From: UKL13-2 sp044229235
GTDB lineage: Bacteria > Pseudomonadota > Gammaproteobacteria > Burkholderiales > Usitatibacteraceae
Assembly (NCBI GenBank): GCA_044229235.1
Contig: JBGATH010000002.1
Location: 1-64,000, forward strand
DNA length: 64,000 nt
Direction: 5' to 3'
This document shows positions 19,504 through 27,999 of the stretch, piece after piece (position 1 is the first letter of the stretch; the number at the start of each line of letters is the position of its first letter). The position numbers were made by a program, and so were the translations under genes. A model generated the notes under the pieces. It was not told the DNA's origin. It worked only from the letters and a program-made list of their open reading frames with translations, and ran no database searches.

Positions 19504-21206
19504 GATGTGGTTGCCTCCTGGAGTGCGCGCCAGCATGCGCCGAGCGTGCGGTAATCGATTTTGCCCACGCGGGTGGTGGGCAGGCTTTCTAGAAAATGCA
19601 CCTCGCGCGGACAGGACCACTTGATGATGCGCTCACGGCAATGGGCGATGAGCGCCTCGGCGGTAGCGCTGTCGCCAACCGTGCCGGCGGCCGGCACCAC
19701 CCACGCCACCACCCGTTCCACCTGCGCTGCATCGGGCACGCCGATCACGCAGGCGTCGGCCACGGCGGGATGCTCGCGCAATACGGCTTCGACCTGCGCC
19801 GGATAAACATTGAAGCCGGAGGACTTGATCATGCGTTTGAGTCGCACCGAGAAATAGAAGAAACCGTCTTCGTCCATGCGTCCCAGGTCACCGGTGTGCA
19901 GCCAGATGCGGCCGTCGGGATGGCGCCGCAGCGCCTCGGCCGTGGCTTCGGCATCGTCCAGGTAGCCGCGCATTACCGCCGGTCCGCTGATGCAGATTTC
20001 ACCCTCGGTGCCCGGCGGCAATTCGTCAACCCCGCCGATCGCGCAGATCTTGGCCAGCGTATCCGGGAAGGGAATGCCGACGGAGCCTTCGCGATAGAAG
20101 CCGGCAGGCATGGCCATGATGCCGCTGACGGCTTCGGTGAGGCCATAGCCTTCCAGCAGCCGCACGTTGCCGCCGCGCGCCGTAACCAGTTCTTCAAAGC
20201 GTTCCTTGACTTCCCGCGGCAGCGTGTCGGCGCCGCAGAAGCAGGCCTTGAGGCAGGACAGGTCGGCGCGCTGCAGTGCCGGATCGCGCGCCAGCGCATC
20301 GAACAGCGTCGGCACACCGACGAGAATGTTGGGCCGCTGCGTACGGATCAGGTCGGCGACGATGCGCGGGCTGAACTGCGGCACCAGGATGCACTTGCCG
20401 CCGGCCAGCAGCACCGCGTTGACACACACGGCCAGGCCGAAGCCATGAAAGATGGGCAGGATCGCCAGCATGGAATCGGCTTCGCTGATATGCACCCAGG
20501 CCACGGCCTGCGTGCCCTGGGCGATGAAGTTGGCATTGGTCAGTTCGATGCCCTTCGGCAATCCGGTGGTTCCGCCCGAGAACAGGATGGCGGCGACATC
20601 ATCCGGCGCGCGCCGGGGCGGGTCCGCCAGCGGCGCGGCCACGCGCATCCGCTCCGCCCAATGCCGCACGCGCGCGTCGGCCGGGATGGCGCCGATGTGC
20701 CGCCCCTTGGTGAGCCAGAAGCCGAGCCCCTTGAGCGGCGGCAGGTAATCGGCGATGCGCGCGAGGATGATGCGCGCCAGTGCTCGGCGCGGCGTGGCGG
20801 CCGCGACCGACGGATAGAAGGCATCGAGCGTCAGCGCCATGGTCGCGCCGGTGGCGTCGAGGTAGTGGGTGATCTCTGCCGGCGTGGAAAGCGGGTGGAT
20901 CATGGCCGGCCGTGCGCCGAGGCGATTGGCCGCGTAGAACGCGATCACACCCTGCGGCGTGGTCGGCATGGCGATCAGCAGGCAGTCGCCTTCGGCCAGG
21001 CCCTGCGCGGCCAGCATCGACGCGCAGCAGTCCACCGAGGACAACAGTTCGCGGTAGGTGGCGCGCTTGCCAAAAAACTCCCAGGCGATGTCATCCGGCA
21101 CTTGCCGCGCAATCGCGGCCAGCGCCACATAGAGCGTCACCGGCGGATAGTCCAGCTGCGCCGGCACGTCGCCATAAAACCGAATCCAGGGGCAATGCGC
21201 GTTCAT
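19500..21206 (-). CDS. AMP-dependent acyl-CoA ligase
   Basis: A 568-residue adenylate-forming ligase that activates a carboxylic acid with ATP and joins it to CoA. Core motif SGGTTGLPKG is at residues 210-219, followed by YGLTEAVSG and LHTGDLGRMDEDGF, and the C-terminal catalytic Lys is in TTRVGKIDYRTL. The hinge is VRLKRMIKSSGFNVYP. Start ATG 21206 (MNAHCPWIRF); an open extension upstream only covers a family A repeat. It overlaps the ThDP-enzyme gene by four bases. A medium- or long-chain or aromatic acid is likely; the substrate is not deducible. Confidence 0.9.
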   Translation of the reverse strand: MNAHCPWIRFYGDVPAQLDYPPVTLYVALAAIARQVPDDIAWEFFGKRATYRELLSSVDCCASMLAAQGLAEGDCLLIAMPTTPQGVIAFYAANRLGARPAMIHPLSTPAEITHYLDATGATMALTLDAFYPSVAAATPRRALARIILARIADYLPPLKGLGFWLTKGRHIGAIPADARVRHWAERMRVAAPLADPPRRAPDDVAAILFSGGTTGLPKGIELTNANFIAQGTQAVAWVHISEADSMLAILPIFHGFGLAVCVNAVLLAGGKCILVPQFSPRIVADLIRTQRPNILVGVPTLFDALARDPALQRADLSCLKACFCGADTLPREVKERFEELVTARGGNVRLLEGYGLTEAVSGIMAMPAGFYREGSVGIPFPDTLAKICAIGGVDELPPGTEGEICISGPAVMRGYLDDAEATAEALRRHPDGRIWLHTGDLGRMDEDGFFYFSVRLKRMIKSSGFNVYPAQVEAVLREHPAVADACVIGVPDAAQVERVVAWVVPAAGTVGDSATAEALIAHCRERIIKWSCPREVHFLESLPTTRVGKIDYRTLGACWRALQEATTS

Positions 21207-21307
21207 CGATACCGTTCTGCGAGGTACACCGATGCCACCACAGTACCCCGCCCGCGCACCGCGCCTTTGCGGCAAATCAAATCCCGCTGTTGAAACCCCG
21301 AGGGTGC

Positions 21308-21376
21308 GAAACTCCAGCACTGGCGCGGCCCGCAGGCACAAAGTGGTCTGCGAGCCGCGCCAGTGCTGGAGTTTCA
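21308..21376. repeat. Dispersed palindromic element, family A, copy 3 (nearly perfect)
   Basis: GAAACTCCAGCACTGGCGCGG at 21308-21328 is matched by the inverse CCGCGCCAGTGCTGGAGTTTC at 21355-21375, a perfect 21-base inverted repeat around a short loop. It is the best-preserved copy of the family. It lies between divergent genes, which argues against a role as a simple terminator here. Confidence 0.9.
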
Positions 21377-21470
21377 CATCCGTCCCGTCGTTGCCTCGCC
21401 GCGCAATGGCCCGCCTGCGCGGCGCACCGTCCGCTGTCTATACTGATTGCATCGGTTTCATTTCGGCGCC

Positions 21471-22037
21471 ATGTTTCACAAACAGATCATCCCTGCAGTC
21501 GAGCAGTTGCTGCGGCAGGCCGCCGCCAGCCCCCACGCGCGCTATGTGCCGGCGCTGTCCGCCGCGCTCACCTTTACCTTCACCTTCACCATGCTGGCGC
21601 CGGCCACCTTCGTCATCATGAGCGCGGTGCTGCTGGCGCCGGGCCGCTGGAAAGCCATCGTCGTACAGTCGTCGTTCACCAGCGCCATCGCGGCGACCAT
21701 CCTGTTCGTCTTGTTCGAGCAGCTCGGCTGGGACCAGCTGCAGGCGATGTTCCCCGAGATGCAGAACTCGGCGACATGGATGCGCATCGTCGACTGGGTA
21801 CAGGAGTGGGGAATTCCCGCCCTGTTCGTGGTGGCGGCGATGCCGGTGCCACAGTCGCCAGCGCTGGTGTTCCTGTCGGTCGGCGGGCATGGCGGCAGCG
21901 AAGTCATGCTGGCCATCTTCGGCGGCAAGCTGGTCAAATACGGCGTGGTGGCGTGGGCGACCGCAACCTTTCCCGGCAAGGTGCGAAGCTGGATTGAAAC
22001 ACGGCGCGAAGCGCTCCGCGGCGCACAGGTGCCTTGA
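21471..22037 (+). CDS. Small multi-pass membrane protein
   Basis: A 188-residue protein with hydrophobic segments at about 22-60 (YVPALSAALTFTFTFTMLAPATFVIMSAVLLA), 66-85 and 108-150. Near the end it has FGGKLVKYGVVAWATATFP, reminiscent of DedA/SNARE-associated (VTT) proteins, which often contain an early G-x3-G and a basic end; the match is suggestive only. ATG 21471 is preferred to an upstream TTG. A TATACT -10-like hexamer lies near 21439. It ends 22 bases before the next gene on the same strand. Confidence 0.7.
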   Translation: MFHKQIIPAVEQLLRQAAASPHARYVPALSAALTFTFTFTMLAPATFVIMSAVLLAPGRWKAIVVQSSFTSAIAATILFVLFEQLGWDQLQAMFPEMQNSATWMRIVDWVQEWGIPALFVVAAMPVPQSPALVFLSVGGHGGSEVMLAIFGGKLVKYGVVAWATATFPGKVRSWIETRREALRGAQVP

Positions 22038-22059
22038 ATTGCTGCGGTATATTGCGGCC

Positions 22060-22626
22060 ATGTGGAAACGACTCCTCGGCCGGCTGGCCCCACCTGCGAC
22101 AGGCGCCGCGCCACGCGCCAAGGGCAGGTCGGCAGCACACATCGAACTGCCGTTCATTCACATCGCCGAAGTTGATGACGCCGCGCCGCTGGCCGGCGAA
22201 TTGTTCCTGCGCAAGTTCAAGCACCCGATTCCGGATTACCCGCGGCATTTCATCGCCTATCACTTGGCCGCCGACGGCGCGCGCAGCGTTGCGGCCTACG
22301 TGCACTACCTGCCGCACGGCAACGTGTATTTGTGCGGGGGCATGTGCGTCGACGCCGGGCTCTACCGCCGCCTCTCGGCCGGCGAGCTGTCACAGCTGCG
22401 TGCCGCCGGCAGCCTGGCTGAATACCTGCTGAGAAAAACCTTCGACATGGTCGGCCCCTGTGCCGCCATTTTCGGCAGCGTCGGCGACGCCACCGCGCGC
22501 AACGTCGACCTGCGCGCCGGTTTTGTCGACACCGGCGAGCCGCACCTGATGGTGGTGTGGCGCGATGCGGCCGAGGCCGAAAAACCCGCGCTCATCGCCA
22601 AGGTAAAAGCCCTGGGCGGATTCTGA
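22060..22626 (+). CDS. Conserved hypothetical protein
   Basis: A 188-residue soluble protein beginning MWKRLLGRLAPP and containing a conserved-looking core PFIHIAEVDDAAPLAGELFL...GNVYLCGGMCVDAG and SVGDATARNVDLRAGFVDTGEPHLMVVW. The last segment, with a G-x-V-x-x-x-x-A pattern and a valine-rich strand, is faintly reminiscent of GNAT acetyltransferases, but the acetyl-CoA motif is not clear. Probably transcribed with the membrane protein 22 bases upstream. It converges on hemG. Function unknown. Confidence 0.7.
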   Translation: MWKRLLGRLAPPATGAAPRAKGRSAAHIELPFIHIAEVDDAAPLAGELFLRKFKHPIPDYPRHFIAYHLAADGARSVAAYVHYLPHGNVYLCGGMCVDAGLYRRLSAGELSQLRAAGSLAEYLLRKTFDMVGPCAAIFGSVGDATARNVDLRAGFVDTGEPHLMVVWRDAAEAEKPALIAKVKALGGF

Positions 22627-22635
22627 ACCTTCTGA

Positions 22636-23181
22636 CTAGGTGCCGAGCGCGGCAATCTCGCCAGCAAACGCCTCGACGCGCGTCCAGTCGGTGAACTCCA
22701 CCACGCTGTCCGGCGCGGTCGGGCCGTTGGTCATCCACATGATGAAGCGGATCACCTGACGGTCCCGCCAGCTGTAGATCGGGTAATTGATCTTGCCGGC
22801 AAAAACGCCCAGCAGGTCCGGTGTCCACGCAACCTGCTTGAGAAACTTCTTCATGTACGGGTTGGTGTCGGGCGTGTTCTTGGCCGGCTTTCGCGCCACC
22901 ACATTAACGGTGAAGAACGCGCTCGGCTTGCGGCCCAGTTCCGCCGCATGCTGCCGCACGAAGTCGAATACCGCCGGCTGGTGCTTGCCATAGCGAATGC
23001 TGGCGCCGATGACGACGCTATCGAACGGCGCCAGGCCGGCGGTGCCCAGCGCCGCGTCGGCCTTGGCTATCGCCAGCAGCGCCACGCGATGACCCGCCGA
23101 TTCGATGACCGATTGGATGCGTTCGCAGATGCGACGTGTTTGACCGTCGGTGGTGGAATAGAGGATGAGGATATTGGCCAT
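22636..23181 (-). CDS. hemG: HemG-type flavodoxin, menaquinone-dependent protoporphyrinogen oxidase
   Basis: A 181-residue long-chain flavodoxin, exactly the length of E. coli HemG. The FMN-phosphate loop ILYSTTDGQTRRIC is at the N-terminus, followed by DSVVIGASIRYGKHQPAVFDFV and the HemG-specific C-terminal GKINYPIYSWRDRQVIRFIMWMT. HemG oxidises protoporphyrinogen IX to protoporphyrin IX, passing electrons to quinone, so haem can be made without oxygen. Betaproteobacteria often use HemJ or HemY instead. Start ATG 23181 (MANILILYST) is chosen over an upstream frame of low complexity. It fits with the haem-demanding octaheme operon 20 kb away, though unlinked. Confidence 0.88.
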   Translation of the reverse strand: MANILILYSTTDGQTRRICERIQSVIESAGHRVALLAIAKADAALGTAGLAPFDSVVIGASIRYGKHQPAVFDFVRQHAAELGRKPSAFFTVNVVARKPAKNTPDTNPYMKKFLKQVAWTPDLLGVFAGKINYPIYSWRDRQVIRFIMWMTNGPTAPDSVVEFTDWTRVEAFAGEIAALGT

Positions 23182-23356
23182 GATGCAGGGTGGGTGGACG
23201 GGCACAGGCGGCGGGGGTGATCGCGGAACTCCCGCCATTATCCGCAAAACGGCCGGCGGTATTGCACCCGCTTCGGCAACTTGTTCGTTAACAGTTTGCG
23301 CACGGCGATTCCGCTATGATGGGCAACATCCATTTGGAGAACCCTCGAGCGAGCGT

Positions 23357-25927
23357 ATGGTTCGTATGTCCTGCCGACGCAATGTGTTGCGGCTGATTCG
23401 CGCCGGTGCATGCGCGGCGCTGTGCGGCGCGCTTACGCTTTCCGCGCCGGCGCCAGCGCAGGATGTCACCAAGGGCGACATCATTCCGCGCCATCCGCTG
23501 GAGCTGCGAGCCAATGCGGATCCGGGCGCGGTGCGCCGCGAGCTGCCGGCGTTGATGGAAGCGGCGGTGGCGGCCAAGGACTACAAGCAGCAGGCGCTGC
23601 TTTACCTGGCCGAATCCAACGCCTGCCGCGTCATCGCAGACTGGACCTGCCAGAGCAATGCCGCCGCGCGCGCGCGCGCCAGCGCCGAGGCCGCCAACCT
23701 GCCCTACCTGCAGATCCGCGGCCTCATCCTCGAGAGCCGCGGCCGCATGGCCTTGCAGGATTTCAGCCGTACCAGCCAGTTGCTGAGCACGGCCGAGCGC
23801 ATGCTGGCCAAGACTTCCTACCCGGAAATGACCGGCGACGTGTTCCTCGCCTATTCCTCCCTGAGCTACAGCGTCGGCAAGCACGCACTGGCTGCCGACT
23901 ATGCCCGGCGCGGAATCGCCGCCCTCGGCAAAGAGCCCTTCCTGCTGATTCGCGTGCGCCTGATCCGCAATCTCGCCCGCGCCGAGGCGCAGCTCAACGA
24001 CATGTCCGGCGCACGCGTGCATCTCCAGGAGGCCTTGTCACTGGTTGAGCAGCTGAAGGATCCGAAGCTCAAGGCGGAGCTCTACCTTGAAGACGCGCGC
24101 ATCGCGCGGCTGGCAGGCGACATTCCCGTGCAGCTGGCCAATGGCGAACGCGTGCTGGCACTCGCCGAGCAGTTGAAGAATTCGCAGCTGCGGGGTCTCG
24201 GCCACGAAATTCTTGGCCTGGCTGCTCTGGGCGCCGACAACAAGGCCGAGGCTGACCGGCAGCTGACGCTCGCCTACAATTCGTTTCGCGAGCTGAAGCT
24301 CGACCGCGACGAACGCCGCGTGCTGCGTGCCCTGTTGCGCAGCGTGCTGGGCCGCGGCGTGCCGCGCGAACGCGTCGAGGCGCTGGTGACGCGCTCGATC
24401 GCGCTGGAAACCGCCGTCGAAGCCGATGACCGCAACATGGCTGCGGACGACTTCGAAGCACGACTGAAGTTTGCGCAGCAGGAACTGGACGTGCAGCGCC
24501 TGGAAGCCTCGGCCGCGCTCGCCGCCGAGCGGGCGACCGCACTGGCCGGCCAGCAGCGGTTGACGCTGATTGTGACGGCGCTGACCATCGGCCTGTTGCT
24601 GGTGGCCGGTGCGCTGCTGGTGGTGCAACGGCGTTTCAATACGCGCCTGAAAGTGGCGGTGATGCAAGCGCAGGAAAGCGAATCACGCTATCGCATGCTG
24701 GCCGAGAATTCGCGTGACCTGGTGATCCGCATGCGCCCCGATGGCCACCGGCTGTACGTGTCGCCGGCCAGCCAGGACATGCTCGGTTACTCGCCCGAGG
24801 AACTCACCGAGCCACGCTGGGACCTGGTGCATCCAGAGGACCTGCCGGTGGTGACGCGCGAACTGCGCGCGCTCGGCGAAAAGGGCGGATCGGCAACGGT
24901 TGTGTACCGCGCCCGGCATCGCGACGGCCATTGGGTCTGGATCGAGGTGCTGGGGCGGCGCGTCGAGTCCCCCACCCCAGGCCAGTCGCCGGAAATCGTC
25001 TATTCGGGCCGCGACATTTCCGCGCGTATCGAAGCGGAACAGGCCCTGGCGGAGAGCGAGAAGCGCTTGCGCGCCATCACCAACAGCATCCCGGCGCTGA
25101 TCGCGCGCATCGACAACGAGCAGCGTTACACCTATGCCAATGCCTACATCGGACGCATTCTCGGCGTGGACGCGGACTCGATCATCGGCAAGACCGTGCG
25201 CGAGATCCGTGGTGAAAAGAGCTACGCGGAAATCCTGCCGCACATCGAGGCCGCGCTGTCAGGCAAGTCGGTCACCTTCGAGGGTGACGACAACATCGGC
25301 GGCAGGGAATTTCACTACCAGGCCCACTATGTGCCGGACCGCGATGCCGGTGGCAAAGTTGTCGGCTTCTACTCGCTGATTTTCGACGTCACCGATTTGC
25401 AGCGCGCCAAAGCCGAGCTCGACCGCCTGGTGCGCACCGACAGCCTGACCGGTGTCGCCAACCGGCGCTTTTTTAACGAGCGTCTGGATGAAGCGCTGGT
25501 GCGCAGCCGACGCCACGGCACCGCGCTGGCGTTGCTGTGGGTGGACATCGACCACTTCAAGAGCATCAACGACCGCTATGGTCACGCTGCGGGCGATGCC
25601 GTCATCATGGCCTTTGCCGGCACGCTGCAGTCCTGCGTGCGTGCCGACGACCTGGTCGCGCGTCTGGGTGGCGACGAATTCGTGGTGCTGATCGAGAACG
25701 CCGGCGCGGATTCCGGTGAGGTGGTCGCGCAAAAGCTGCTGGCGGCGATGCAACAGCCGGTGACCTCGGGCGAGCACACCATCACTGCCAGCGCCAGCAT
25801 TGGCGTGGCCTACAGCGCGCGCCCGGCTTCGGCCGAAGCACTGCTGCACATGGCCGATAAGGCGCTCTATGAAGCCAAGGGCGCCGGCCGCAACACCTAT
25901 CGCTGCATGGTCGCGGTGCCAGGCTGA
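23357..25927 (+). CDS. TPR-PAS-PAS-GGDEF sensor diguanylate cyclase
   Basis: An 856-residue protein. The signal peptide (LIRAGACAALCGALTLSAPAPAQD) is followed by a helical TPR-like periplasmic region (about 40-390), a membrane helix (LTLIVTALTIGLLLVAGALLVV), two PAS domains (LAENSRDLVIRMRPDG and ITNSIPALIARIDNEQRY) and a GGDEF domain. The GGDEF signature is intact (RLGGDEFVVL), with VDIDHFKSINDRYGHAAGD. It should make cyclic di-GMP in response to a periplasmic and a PAS-sensed signal. Start ATG 23357; another ATG is nine bases on. Divergent from hemG. Confidence 0.92.
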   Translation: MVRMSCRRNVLRLIRAGACAALCGALTLSAPAPAQDVTKGDIIPRHPLELRANADPGAVRRELPALMEAAVAAKDYKQQALLYLAESNACRVIADWTCQSNAAARARASAEAANLPYLQIRGLILESRGRMALQDFSRTSQLLSTAERMLAKTSYPEMTGDVFLAYSSLSYSVGKHALAADYARRGIAALGKEPFLLIRVRLIRNLARAEAQLNDMSGARVHLQEALSLVEQLKDPKLKAELYLEDARIARLAGDIPVQLANGERVLALAEQLKNSQLRGLGHEILGLAALGADNKAEADRQLTLAYNSFRELKLDRDERRVLRALLRSVLGRGVPRERVEALVTRSIALETAVEADDRNMAADDFEARLKFAQQELDVQRLEASAALAAERATALAGQQRLTLIVTALTIGLLLVAGALLVVQRRFNTRLKVAVMQAQESESRYRMLAENSRDLVIRMRPDGHRLYVSPASQDMLGYSPEELTEPRWDLVHPEDLPVVTRELRALGEKGGSATVVYRARHRDGHWVWIEVLGRRVESPTPGQSPEIVYSGRDISARIEAEQALAESEKRLRAITNSIPALIARIDNEQRYTYANAYIGRILGVDADSIIGKTVREIRGEKSYAEILPHIEAALSGKSVTFEGDDNIGGREFHYQAHYVPDRDAGGKVVGFYSLIFDVTDLQRAKAELDRLVRTDSLTGVANRRFFNERLDEALVRSRRHGTALALLWVDIDHFKSINDRYGHAAGDAVIMAFAGTLQSCVRADDLVARLGGDEFVVLIENAGADSGEVVAQKLLAAMQQPVTSGEHTITASASIGVAYSARPASAEALLHMADKALYEAKGAGRNTYRCMVAVPG

Positions 25928-25984
25928 ACACCAGCACCGGCGCGGCCTGCAGGCCGAAAATGGCCTGGAAGGCGCGCCGGATGG
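25926..25984. repeat. Dispersed palindromic element, family A, copy 4
   Basis: AACACCAGCACCGGCGCGG on the left and GGCCTGGAAGGCGCGCCGG on the right are the diverged arms of the family. It sits at the end of the GGDEF gene, in the 84-base gap to the convergent cyclase gene, where a bidirectional terminator would be expected. Confidence 0.75.
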
Positions 25985-26011
25985 CGTTTTGCGTAGACTT
26001 ACCCAGGCCGC

Positions 26012-27385
26012 TCAGGCCAGCACCACCAGATCCATCGGCAGCTCGACGCCGCCCACGCGCCGTGCGGCGCGCACTTCCTTGACGGGTGCATAGCCCTGCC
26101 GCTGCGCATGCGCGTAGGTGGCGGCATCGGTCAGCGCGCGCACAGCTTCGGCCTTGTTCTGCTTCTCCAGCTTCGCCGCAAGGTTTACCGCATCACCGAT
26201 TACCGTGTACTCGAGCCGCGTGGCATCGCCCACGGCACCGAACAGCAATGTACCGGAGGCCACCGCGCCGCCGATATTGACCGGTGACAAACCCTGCTCC
26301 ACGCGCTGCCGGCTCCAGTCCGCTGCCTCGGTCATGAGCGCGTCCATGGCGCGCAGGGCATCGGCGGCATGGGTCGGCGATGCGCGCGCGGCGCCGAAAC
26401 TGGCGAGGATGCCGTCGCCGAGGAATTTGTCGATCGAGCCGCCGTGACTGCGAATCACCGGCGCCATCCGCGCCTGGTATTCGCCGAGCAAGGCCACGGT
26501 CTGCGCCGGCGGCAGGGTTCGCGACAGCGCGGTGAACCCACGCAGGTCAAGAAACATCACGCTGGCCTCGCACAGCCGGCCCTGCCCCGGTTGGATGCGC
26601 TCGTCGGCGGCGGTGATCTGCTCGGCGACATCGCGGGCGAAGAAGCGCTTGAGGTCGTGCGCGGCCTCGCCCTCGGCCAGCGCGCGCACCAGCACCTGCC
26701 GGGCATTGCGTATGGCCAGGAACAGCAGCAGGCTGACCAGCAGCATGGTGACAACCTTGTCGATTTCCGCGCCCCACAGGATCAGCGACTGCTGCATGTA
26801 GTCGACGTAGTTGTGCGTGACCAGCGCCGCGCGCGGATCGAACAGCGCGGCGTACGCCACCAGCGACAGCCAGCCCAGCGCCGCCACCACCCCGGCGATC
26901 AGCACGTAACGCTCCTCGAAGCGCAGCGCGCGCAGAGCGATGAAGATGAACACGTACATCAGCGTGGGCGCCTTGAGATAAAACGCCGGCGGCTGCTGGT
27001 ACTGGATATGAAAGCTCCAGATCAGGCCCATCAGCAACAGCATGTCGATGATGATCGAGCCGACCAGCGCCCACGGCGGCAGTTGACGGCGTGAACTCCA
27101 GACCAGCCGGACAATGGTGGCCAGAAAATACAATGACAGCGCCCACGGCACCGGCTTGGCCAGGACCACTTCCAGCCACTGCCCAAGCATCACCGGCAGC
27201 ATGCCCATCAGGTGCGGGTCCAGCGTGCGATCCGCGGGCGACGGCGACAGCAGGTACAGCAGCGCAAAAAACAGCACCACGCCCATCTGGAACCAGCCGA
27301 TCACCCGTTCGCTGCGGTCGTGGGCGGCCGTGATCTGGCGCTCGACGCGCGCGGGCAACTGCATGGTGGGGAAGTCGGCGGGCAT
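26012..27385 (-). CDS. Membrane-anchored class III adenylate cyclase
   Basis: A 457-residue protein with about six membrane helices in residues 30-225, a linker, and a class III cyclase domain (about 270-440). Metal-binding aspartates are at D280 (FLDLRGFTALS) and D324 (KFLGDGILASFG). The motif GDAVNLAAKLE carries the transition-state Asn (N401), but position 405 is Lys where most characterised cyclases have Arg. Lys at this place occurs in several proteobacterial cyclases, so activity is not ruled out. It should make cAMP from ATP at the inner membrane. Convergent with the GGDEF gene upstream. Confidence 0.9.
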   Translation of the reverse strand: MPADFPTMQLPARVERQITAAHDRSERVIGWFQMGVVLFFALLYLLSPSPADRTLDPHLMGMLPVMLGQWLEVVLAKPVPWALSLYFLATIVRLVWSSRRQLPPWALVGSIIIDMLLLMGLIWSFHIQYQQPPAFYLKAPTLMYVFIFIALRALRFEERYVLIAGVVAALGWLSLVAYAALFDPRAALVTHNYVDYMQQSLILWGAEIDKVVTMLLVSLLLFLAIRNARQVLVRALAEGEAAHDLKRFFARDVAEQITAADERIQPGQGRLCEASVMFLDLRGFTALSRTLPPAQTVALLGEYQARMAPVIRSHGGSIDKFLGDGILASFGAARASPTHAADALRAMDALMTEAADWSRQRVEQGLSPVNIGGAVASGTLLFGAVGDATRLEYTVIGDAVNLAAKLEKQNKAEAVRALTDAATYAHAQRQGYAPVKEVRAARRVGGVELPMDLVVLA

Positions 27386-27583
27386 GTGGGTTCCGGCAGG
27401 TGCAGGTTAGGGGAATGCACAGCAGGGCTACGGGGGAGGTGGCGGCCTGTTTGAGCTTCATGGGTCGGATTCGCAGGCCAATCCATACGCGCGAATACGC
27501 GCGGCGGGCGATGATCACGGCACGTTTGTTCGCCAGCAACAAGCTGTGACCGCCGCGCGCGGGAAGTTACGCGGATTTGTACG

Positions 27584-27799
27584 CTACCCGCTTCCAGGCC
27601 AGGCATTGCCGCGAAGCTCGGCGTTTTTCTGGTGATAACCAATGGCGACACACGCCAGCGAGATCATCAGGATAGCCGCGCTTTCAAATAGCAGCAGGGC
27701 GGGGTCGCTGTCCTTACCCTGGAGGATGATGAGCTGGCTCAACGCCGTCATCGCAATGAACAGCGGGATCGTAATGGGTACTTTGCCGACAAGATCAAA
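27584..27799 (-). pseudogene. Remnant resembling the C-terminal part of a PsiE-like membrane protein
   Basis: The minus-strand frame holds a membrane-protein-like stretch including VPITIPLFIAMTALSQLIIL, then QGKDSDPALLLFESAAIL and a final hydrophobic segment. This resembles the end of phosphate-starvation-inducible PsiE family proteins, in which a D/K-containing turn lies between the last two helices. No start codon or binding site with a plausible N-terminal half is found; the frame continues upstream into sequence that looks noncoding. I read it as a truncated gene. An intact short gene cannot be excluded. Confidence 0.35.
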
Positions 27800-27999
27800 T
27801 GCCCGGCCCGATCCTGCACCCGATGCTGCAAAAAGGCTTGTTTGCCGCAACCACAAGTAGCAATCAAGTGGCCTTTGTTGATTCCTGGCCCAACGCGGCA
27901 CAAAGCCGACTTTTGCAGGATAGACTCCACGCATTTATCACTGCACGGGAGACGTACCGGCGTGTCTTTACCGCGCGCGGCGGTTCCCTGGAGCTTTGC

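Noticed and set aside
18076..19554. Long open frame opposite the ThDP-enzyme gene
   Set aside because: Antisense to a well-supported gene with motif matches; rich in Arg, His and Gly as expected for a GC shadow.
19596..21293. Long open frame opposite the acyl-CoA ligase gene
   Set aside because: Antisense to a gene with clear catalytic motifs and a coupled downstream gene; no domain resemblance.
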